NCBI GenBank assembly: GCA_010279815.1
Contig: QEOQ01000041.1
Coordinates: 103,880 to 116,087, forward strand
Source of the DNA: Brachionus plicatilis
Taxonomy: Eukaryota > Rotifera > Eurotatoria > Ploima > Brachionidae
Direction of reading: 5' to 3'
Length of the DNA: 12,208 nt
The notes under the pieces are model-generated. The model worked only from the letters and a program-made list of their open reading frames with translations. It made no database searches and had not been told where the DNA came from. Shown here in pieces: positions 6,355 through 12,208 of the stretch (the first letter of the stretch is position 1; the number at the start of each line of letters is the position of its first letter). A program made the position numbers and the translations under genes.

Positions 6355-7196
6355 AGACGATTTTATTTACCATGTATTGTTTCTTGGCATAACTTTATTA
6401 ATTCTTACTTTTTAATTTAGAAAATAAAGTTTCTTAACTTTATCCTTATAAAATTTGATACATTTGAAAGTATCTGAATCGCACTCAGCATTCATTTCAT
6501 TTCATTTTCAAAATCATTACCATAGTCATCATTTTTCTCACAATCATTATAAACATTATCCAAAAATATTTATTGCGTAACATCAAATATTAAACACAAG
6601 TAGACTTTTAAATTTAATGGTTAATTATCTTGGTATTCTAATTATAAAAAAAAAGATAATATTTCTGGTGGGTCCTAAAACCCCTCTTGAGCCTCAACAC
6701 CTAAATTTTCCTTTTTACAGAAAAATAAAAACATTTACAAACAAAAATAAATGAATTATAATAATTTTCAAATATAATATTTTATGAAAAAAAAAATTTT
6801 CAAAAATTACTAAATATATTAAGCAAAGAGCAAAAGGAAAGAAATAACAAAAAGCATCGAAAAAACACTTGGAGCTTTGAGTGTTGATAGTGTATGAAAA
6901 AAAACTATCAAAGTTAAACGATTTTATAAATTTGAAAAAATAAAAAAATTTAATTATTAAACTTCTAGTAAAAAAACGAAAAATAATTTTTCTTTAACTT
7001 AATTTTTTCACATTATACGAAAAATTAAAAAGTTTAAATAATTTTTTTTTGGTTAAAAAAATTAATTAATTGTTAACTTGATTCTGAAATTAAATAAAAA
7101 AAAACTGTTTAAAAAATTCTAAACTCGAAAAAAAAAATTTAAATTTGCTTGAAATTCAAAATTCAGATTTAAAAAAAAAAAATTGTCAACTAAAAA
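6355..7196. other. AT-rich intergenic stretch before the SNF gene
   Basis: No intact gene seen. A CATTT/CATT-rich patch at about 6490-6560 reads on the minus strand as an Asp/Asn-rich run (VYNDCEKNDDYGNDFENE) of about 25 codons without an ATG. The last 100 bases are A-rich and should hold the SNF promoter, with a weak acceptor-like ATTCAG ending near 7166. Confidence 0.4.
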
Positions 7197-7908
7197 ATGG
7201 AAAACCGACCCAACCACACAATCTACATAAACAATTTAAATGAAAAAATCAAAAAAGAAGGTAATTTTAATGTTCCTCTTTTTAAAATTTTACATTCTTA
7301 ATTTTATTTAAGAGCTAAAAAAATCACTTTATGCAATTTTTTCCCAATTCGGTCAAATAATTGACATAGTCGCCAAGAAGCACCTAAAGATGCGCGGTCA
7401 AGCTTTTGTCATATTTAATGATATAAACAGTGCTTCGAATGCTTTGAGATCCATGCAGGGTTTTCCTTTTTATGACAAGCCGATGAGAATTCAGTACGCC
7501 AAGACCCAGTCAGATGTGATTGCCAAGAGGTATGGAACTTTTGTAGAACGGCCCAAAAAAGACGCCAAAGAAGAGGCAGCAGAGCAAGCGGCCAAAAAAG
7601 AAAAGAAGAAGGCCGAGAGTGCGGCAGTCAGTGGAACTGCGCAGGTAGCTGTTCAAGGAGGCTCGGGTGACCAGCCTAATAAAATTTTGTTTTTGGTCAA
7701 TCTACCAGAAGATACTGAACAAACTGTTTTGCAAATGTTGTTTCAGCCTTTTGCCGGCTTCAGAGAGGTCCGGCTTGTGCCTGGCAGGTTTGATATTGCT
7801 TTTGTTGAGTTTGAAAATGAGCATTTGGCCACTATTGCCAAAGACGCTCTCCAGGGCTTCAAAATTGCTCCAACTAACGCCATGAAAATTACATATGCCA
7901 AAAAATAA
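7197..7908 (+). CDS. snf: SNF/U1A/U2B''-type U1/U2 snRNP protein (exons 7197-7260 and 7313-7908)
   Basis: A nuclear spliceosomal protein that binds the stem-loops of U1 and/or U2 snRNA. The spliced product is 219 residues, the size of Drosophila SNF (about 216) and close to U2B''. RRM1 spans about 6-85: RNP2 IYINNL at 9-14, the [20 protein letters not shown] core, and RNP1 RGQAFVIF at 49-56. The RNA-contacting residues of human U1A are kept as Tyr10, Asn12, Asn13, Glu16, Arg49, Gln51 and Phe53. A charged Lys/Glu/Ala linker lies at about 98-130. RRM2 runs from about 144 to the end, with RNP2 LFLVNL and RNP1 FDIAFVEF. The ATG at 7197 gives the standard N-terminus [12 protein letters not shown]. 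The coding part is clearly richer in GC than its flanks. A single such gene serving both snRNPs, as in other protostomes, is inference. Confidence 0.96.
7261..7312 (+). other. SNF intron (phase 1, 52 bases)
   Basis: It begins GTAATTTT and ends TTATTTAAG. Removal joins G7260 to AG and gives [15 protein letters not shown], exactly the conserved RRM1 sequence. The alternative AG two bases later breaks the frame. Confidence 0.93.
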
Positions 7909-7943
7909 ATTTTCTTGTTTGTCTTGGATTTTTCGAAAATAAA
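7904..7943 (+). promoter_or_regulatory. poly(A) signals for the SNF gene
   Basis: AATAAA overlaps the stop codon (7904-7909) and recurs at 7938-7943. A nine-T run at about 7952-7960 follows the second copy and fits a downstream T-rich element, so the second is the likelier signal. Confidence 0.55.
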
Positions 7944-7960
7944 TTTTAACTTTTTTTTTG

Positions 7961-8880
7961 GCTTGTAAATTTAGTTTGATTCACTCATATAATCAAATAA
8001 AGTCCTAATCAAATTTATCAATTTTTTGCTTGAATTAAATTTATCTTGCTTTTTTTTCTCTAAAAAAAGTCTTTAAAAAATTGAAGAATTTTTTTTCAGA
8101 AATTTTTTTAGTTAAATATCTATATTTAAAAAAAAATTTATAAATCAAACTAAAACTTTAAATTTTTAATTATTTTAAGTAATGTTTGATAATGTGGCTC
8201 ATTAATTAATTTATTGAAAAATAAAATTGAATATTGAATGCTACTCAGTCAAAAAAGATTTTTTAAAGATTTTTTGTTCTTTAAAAAATCGCTTTAATTT
8301 GGCAAATTTTAAGAAAATATAGAGATATTTTAGAGATACCAAAAATGTATTGATGTAAATTAAAAAAATTGAAAATCGATTTTGAGTGTCAAAATTTTAA
8401 TTTTAATTTTTAAATTGTTAAAAATGTATCATCTCTTTATTATAAATAAATAAAAAATATTTTAAAGTAAAATTTTAGGATAATACTTGCATAAGCGATC
8501 ATGATTTTCATCTTAACTATCTTACTCCTTGAAAAGATTTTGAGGTGCTAAACCATGTTCATGGACATTTAGTGCGGCATTAGAAACCAAATATTAGTGA
8601 TATTCTAATCTTTATTTAAAAAAGACTTTTTAGAGAAAAATGTACTAAAATCTTAAAATCAATTGATTTCTCTAAATTTCTTCAAAGATCTTTTGAAATT
8701 AGATGAATGAGTTGGCCTTAATTTTTAATTATCACAAAACAAAAGATTTTTTCGAACCAAAATTAAGACCAAATGAAAAAATCACATTTAAACGTTAAAA
8801 ATTTCTATATTAAAATTCAATACTGCAGGCTCCATTACATTTTTAGGAACAGGACCGAGACGCTTAAGAGATTAGGATTA
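7961..8880. other. AT-rich intergenic stretch
   Basis: No supported gene. The part from about 8480 to 8760 is slightly less AT-biased and has short protein-like runs on both strands, all interrupted by stops. It may be old mobile-element debris, but I could not assign a family. Confidence 0.4.
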
Positions 8881-8928
8881 CCATTCCATCCATTTCCGTT
8901 CATTCAGTTCGTTCTGTTCCACCTGTTC
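8881..8928. repeat. Degenerate short tandem repeat (CCATTC/GTTC units)
   Basis: A pyrimidine-rich run made of irregular 4-6 base units, CCATTCCATCCATTTCCGTT followed by CATTCAGTTCGTTCTGTTCC. On the other strand it reads as GAAC/GAATG-type units. It borders the decayed MULE element. Confidence 0.5.
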
Positions 8929-9000
8929 AATGTAGATCCATTTTGATCAATTCATTCCATTTTCTCAGTATTTAATTCGAAATTTTGAACCAAAAAAATT

Positions 9001-9790
9001 TCAGGAATATTTAAAATTTATATTCAAAATTTTATACAATTCATAATTGACACATTTTCTTTGGCCATTAGTCACATGTTTCCATAAATTTGATGTTAAA
9101 TGGAAAAAGCATTCTCGAATTAAATTAATAATTGCTAGTTCTATATCAGAAAAAATATAGACCGGAGTTACTGAAATCCCTTTTGATTTTAAATTATTAA
9201 ATAATTTTATATATGTTTTTTGCTATTTATTAGGCGAAAAACAATAAACTAAACAAAAATTTCTATTTTTTTTTTACATTAGTTAAAAGTTGTTTAAATA
9301 TATCTGGACTTATTTCAAAGTCCCATCGACACACCAAACTAACTAAGAGTTTAAAAATTCTAAATTTTCCTAAGTGGAAACAATTGAAATACGTTACTCA
9401 TCTTCACATTCACTATCGAATAGAATAAAATCTTTCCCTGATTTAGTAACCTTATTCTTTTCTTGAATAACAAGCTCTTTTAAAGTTTTGGCCTCTTTTC
9501 AAAAATCAGCTTCTTTTTTTCTTTTCATATCTATCTGTTGTTTAAAATTGTGTATTGGAAGCAGTGTAGAAGCATCCTTAATATTTACGTTACCAAAAAA
9601 ATCTTTAATTGTTGTCGTTGGCTTCTTATTAGTAATTATCTAATTTTTTCAATGTCAGCTTTCTGTGGATGTTTTTCTATACAAGTTTGGTATGTATATC
9701 ATATGTTCTCTTAGTTTTATTTTAGTTTTAGTTTTTGTTTTAGAATTAAGAATAGAAGAACTTTTACACGCCGAAATTTGGACTAAAGTT
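9001..9790 (-). pseudogene. Decayed FLYWCH/MULE transposase
   Basis: Mutator-like (MULE) transposase remnant read from about 9790 down to a TGA at 9003-9001. In order: a possible FLYWCH zinc-finger remnant with a Cys codon near 9766, a HPQKADIEKIR piece (9671-9639) like the post-finger segment, then one continuous frame. This frame contains LLPIHNFKQQIDMKRKKEAD, KTLKELVIQEKNKVTKSGKD (compare P-x-S-L-x-E-L-x-I-P-E ... S-G-x-x-F-L-L-x-D-S), ENLEFLNS, WCVDGTLK with the first catalytic Asp at 9327-9325, YCFSPNK-QKTYIKLFNNL, FSDIELAIINLI with the second Asp at 9147-9145, and CFFHLTSNLWKHV (Cys 9111-9109, His 9102-9100). Eight in-frame stops interrupt it (9499, 9394, 9370, 9343, 9310, 9283, 9274, 9223), and one frameshift lies near 9640. 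About seven codons are missing between the second Asp and the C-x-x-H motif. The C-terminal third with the catalytic Glu is gone. It cannot encode an active enzyme. Confidence 0.82.
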
Positions 9791-9905
9791 CTGAACCTGG
9801 ACAGCACATAAGAAAATCTTTTTTAGAACCGATAAAGACACAAAAGGTTTCATTTAATGATGTCACGTTTCAATTTAAATGACCCTAAACTAATTCGTTC
9901 ATTGA

Positions 9906-10091
9906 GTCTTGAAAGATGTTTCGTTGAGCATACCATTAGAGGAGAACGCGGAAATTCCTAGAAATAACGGTCAAGATTTGAATTGGGATACTCCAAATAA
10001 TCCTTTAAGAAGTCTTAAAGAATTTGACACTCACATAAAAACAAAAGACAAAGGTAAAAATTATCAAGAGGTCCACAAGCAATTAAGATAG
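9906..10091 (+). pseudogene. Polar open frame without a start codon, unidentified
   Basis: A stop-bounded frame of 61 codons, rich in Asn, Asp, Lys and Glu (for example LSIPLEENAEIPRNNGQDLN and KEFDTHIKTKDKGKNYQEVH). There is no ATG; only a TTG at 9909 could start it. The composition is unlike the random Phe/Lys/Ile of noncoding frames here, so it may be an exon or a fragment of a mobile element. It lies between the MULE remnant and the repeat-rich patch. No family recognised. Confidence 0.25.
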
Positions 10092-10131
10092 TGTGATGTC
10101 GCAATCATCACAAAATAGTACAACTAAGTTT

Positions 10132-10147
10132 AAGCTTAGCTAAGCTT
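10132..10147. repeat. Perfect 16-base palindrome AAGCTTAGCTAAGCTT
   Basis: Every position pairs with its partner, with no loop. The half-site AAGCTTAG recurs at 10284-10291 and, inverted as CTAAGCTT, at 10371-10378; GCTAAG and CTTAGC (10313-10318, 10327-10332) are partial copies that face each other. Confidence 0.75.
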
Positions 10148-10198
10148 TATTGCTTTAAATGTGCTTTGTTAATTTTTATTATGTGTTTTATTATTAAG

Positions 10199-10255
10199 TA
10201 TTCGATAAAGCATCACTTATTCGATAAAGTGCCATTTATCCGATTTAAGCGTTAA
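10199..10255 (+). repeat. Three tandem copies of a 19-base unit beginning TATTCGATAAAG
   Basis: Copies start at 10199, 10218 and 10237, an exact period of 19. The first 12 bases of copies 1 and 2 are identical (TATTCGATAAAG); copy 3 (TATCCGATTTAA) has three changes. The last seven bases of each unit differ. A related inverted sequence, AGTGTGCTTTATGC, follows near 10255-10268. Confidence 0.7.
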
Positions 10256-10283
10256 GTGTGCTTTATGCTTCAGCAAAAAAAAG

Positions 10284-10425
10284 AAGCTTAGATTTTTATA
10301 AATATATCTTGGGCTAAGAATTAAGACTTAGCTTTTAAAAGCGTCTTACAAACCCACGCTATGCTTAGTTCTAAGCTTGTTTTCAATTAACTTTATTTTA
10401 AACTAAACCCGTCTTACAAAGACGG
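10284..10425. repeat. Cluster of short hairpins and an 11-base direct repeat
   Basis: Four stems lie in 115 bases: GCTAAG/CTTAGC (10313-10318, 10327-10332), AGCGT/ACGCT (10340-10344, 10356-10360), GCTTAG/CTAAGC (10363-10368, 10371-10376) and CCGTCTT/AAGACGG (10409-10415, 10419-10425). The sequence CGTCTTACAAA occurs at 10342-10352 and again at 10410-10420, each time inside a stem-loop. Such density suggests a foldback terminus or replication/recombination site of a mobile element. Confidence 0.6.
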
Positions 10426-10441
10426 TCGTTTCTCATTTTAA

Positions 10442-11275
10442 TATGTTCATAAAATAGATAAACAAGCCGTAAGGCCAAATATCAAAATACACCTTTTAAT
10501 TAAAAAATTACAAATAGCAAGACCAGTAGGCTTCACAATTATGTCTGTTCAAACGAAAATATGGTCAGTGTTTCTTGAAGAAATAACAAATAAATTTGAT
10601 CATTTCCCGGCAATGAGAACAAGCTGTTCCATCGACCCCTCAGAAAGGGAGCAAATTGTGTCTGTACTCAGGAAAGCCATTAAGTAGAAAACTCTTATTC
10701 CAGAAAAAATCAGATGAAAATGACAACTTTAAGAAATAGAGAACGTACAGAGCAAAGGGTGTCCAATCTTGTAATCAAGAACATAATGTCCGGAATGAAA
10801 GTTAGAAACAGTTTGTTCACGCTAATAGGTTAAAAGATACTTTAAACTCCGGAAAAATACCCGTAATCGACCATTGCTCGATGGATCTTTGACTAACCAA
10901 GATAAAGAGAAGAAATCAGTGGTGTAGGCTGAAGCTATTCTCGATAAGGATATCCGTCTCGAGAACAGCAGAACTTTTGAATGTGACCAAGAAAGTGTGG
11001 CGCCCGATCCTTTCCTGAAGGAAACAGTCGAGAAAAGGGTATTCATTTCAGTACTCATCCACGCATGGTAACAGGCCGAAGCGACTGGCCTCCAACAAGG
11101 CGTAGACACACGACAAATTGGTTCGGTGCCCCAAGCGTTCAAGCGTAGCGAATTCCGCACGGGCAAGACGACGGCGAAATCGGACATCAATAGCCTACAG
11201 TCCGACTCTCTCGTCTTAGAACGGAACCCCAGGAGCCGTTCTGAGAAGATTGGGACCTATGTTATACTCGAATGA
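10442..11275 (+). pseudogene. Interrupted protein-like reading frames in a GC-richer block, family unknown
   Basis: Three plus-strand stretches follow each other. Stretch A (10442-10687, 81 codons) contains an ATG at 10541 and the text DHFPAMRTSCSIDPSEREQI, ending in TAG. Stretch B (10684-10833, in the next frame) contains TTLRNRERTEQRVSNLVIKN. Stretch C (10829-11275, back in the first frame) is interrupted only by TAG at 10925 and TAA at 11069, and includes LENSRTFECDQESVAPDPFL and VPQAFKRSEFRTGKTTAKSD. The composition is balanced and charged, like real protein. The minus strand also has a 121-codon open frame here (11187-10822), Ser/Leu/Arg-rich, which I take as a shadow. From about 10820 GC content roughly doubles relative to the surroundings. 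A degraded retroelement or transposon gene is the likeliest reading, but I recognise no motif. Confidence 0.4.
11215..11245. repeat. Inverted repeat CTTAGAACGG / CCGTTCTGAG
   Basis: Arms at 11215-11224 and 11236-11245 pair at nine of ten positions (the other is a G-T pair) around an 11-base loop. A second small one, AGCCT/AGGCT, lies at 11275-11287. Both are at the right edge of the GC-richer block, close to where base composition returns to AT-rich. Confidence 0.6.
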
Positions 11276-11289
11276 GCCTACCAGGCTAC

Positions 11290-11944
11290 GTCCAGTATTA
11301 ATACATGAAGTATCAAGATTTTTAAGAGAAAGATTAATCTCATGTTTTTAATTCTCTCTCTTTTATTTAACAATGCACGTAATTAAACAAGCTACCAAAT
11401 ATTACATGACAGGTATTTAAAAAAAAATCCAACTTTCCAACACTATGCCATCGGCAACAAATCAACATAATATAGCTTGTTTATTTAAAATCTTTTAAAA
11501 TGTGAAAAATCGATTATAATAATGCTGTAATAAGGTTCAGCTATTCAATAAACAACAGAAAATATTTTACAAAGCCATTAAAATTGAAGAATCTCATCTT
11601 TTCTTTTTGATTTATCAAAATAATAAAAAATTTTGCATTAAAAACTTTTTATTTTAATTTTTTTTATTCTATTAATAATAATTTTTTACTCAATATTTAA
11701 TAAATTAAAATCTTAAAAATAATATAAATAATTACTAGTAAATTTTTATTTTTAAACGAAACACTAAAAATCAAAACGAAGTTCATTTTTTCTCCATTTA
11801 ATCGAAAATCTAACGGTATTTAAGATTTAAGAATAATTTGCCAGAAAATTTAAAGAACCAAAATGTTTTGAATGCTTTACCAAGAAAATTAGTTGAACAA
11901 AAATAATAAGTTGTCTAAAAAAAGCTTTAAAAAGAATAAAATTT
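11290..11944. other. Gene-free AT-rich stretch
   Basis: Nothing gene-like was found on either strand: frames are short and made of Lys, Asn, Phe and Ile codons. No RNA gene or clear repeat was recognised. Confidence 0.5.
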
Positions 11945-11949
11945 ATTTA

Positions 11950-12060
11950 CACCGCTTGGTAAGAGAAAGGCGTCACCTATTTTTGCGAGGAACGAGTGGT
12001 CGTGTCGAGCTTTCTAAGCAATGTGAGTGTGCGTATTGAAAATCGAAAGGGGGAGAATTC
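11950..12060. other. GC- and CpG-richer patch, possible promoter or RNA gene
   Basis: About 110 bases with many CG dinucleotides (for example GCGAGGAACGAGTGGTCGTG) stand out from AT-rich flanks. A plus-strand frame stays open from after the TAA at about 11960 to about 12130 (about 55 codons) but lacks an upstream ATG. On the minus strand, CTTACCAAG (11963-11955) equals the end of the rotifer spliced leader, but the rest does not match. It could be the 5' region of a gene beyond the right edge. Confidence 0.3.
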
Positions 12061-12208
12061 GAAAAATCATTTTTGTCGAAAATTGATATTAGTATACATA
12101 TGTAATTTTTATTGTTACATGTTATTTTGAAAAAAAAAATCGAAAAAAAAGCAAACGAAAATACACATAATTAAATTAACATTTATACCTGAAAATATTT
12201 AATTCTCG

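Noticed and set aside
7667..7885. Second plus-strand open frame inside the SNF gene
   Set aside because: It lies out of frame within the second RRM of an unmistakable gene and has a Leu/Phe/Ser-rich shadow composition.
10199..10255. CRISPR array
   Set aside because: The three 19-base units are directly adjacent without unique spacers of uniform length, and the host is eukaryotic.
10822..11187. Minus-strand open frame of about 121 codons in the GC-rich block
   Set aside because: Ser/Leu/Arg/Trp-rich text typical of an antisense reading; higher GC content alone lengthens open frames. The plus-strand reading has the better composition, although I cannot exclude the minus strand.
11955..11963. 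Spliced leader RNA gene
   Set aside because: Only nine bases agree with the remembered rotifer leader, the preceding bases do not, and no clear Sm site or leader-length exon is visible; kept only as a low-interest finding.

Overview
The window reads as AT-rich nuclear DNA from a small-genome animal. The evidence is a eukaryotic tRNA-Leu, a short animal-type ribosomal protein eL29, a Lifeguard/TMBIM membrane protein and an SNF/U1A/U2B''-type spliceosomal protein. Introns are tiny (48, 52 and probably 66 bases) with GT...AG ends, and AATAAA signals follow the genes. A compact invertebrate such as a monogonont rotifer fits (very AT-rich, short introns, spliced-leader trans-splicing known in the phylum), but the species assignment is inference.

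Layout. Bases 1-1340 hold a dense cluster: tRNA-Leu(TAA), then eL29 on the plus strand, then a GH19-chitinase-like gene on the minus strand, tail to tail with eL29. Bases 1345-3680 are gene-poor and AT-rich, with a 329-base Tc1/mariner-type MITE (2520-2848) flanked by TA duplications and a cluster of TGATC motifs. The Lifeguard gene lies at 3754-4473, followed by one small doubtful open frame. Bases 5080-6100 carry three protein-like but broken plus-strand frames that look like mobile-element or gene debris; the first starts like a Tc1-type helix-turn-helix. The two-exon SNF gene lies at 7197-7908.

From about 8880 to 11290 the window is mobile-element territory. It holds a decayed FLYWCH/MULE transposase on the minus strand (9001 to about 9790) that keeps one reading frame through eight nonsense codons, a patch of AAGCTTAG palindromes, hairpins and 19-base tandem repeats (10130-10430), and a block of much higher GC content (about 10820-11290) with protein-like frames that are interrupted and that I could not identify. 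A second GC- and CpG-richer patch lies at 11950-12060, near the right edge, and may be a promoter or RNA gene.

The intact genes are housekeeping (translation, splicing, membrane calcium/stress homeostasis) plus one odd lysozyme-superfamily protein; nothing suggests that they form one pathway. The most unusual points are an eL29 intron placed across the stop codon so that both spliced and unspliced transcripts encode the same protein, the frame-preserving MULE pseudogene, the MITE, and the GC-rich block with its repeat-rich border.
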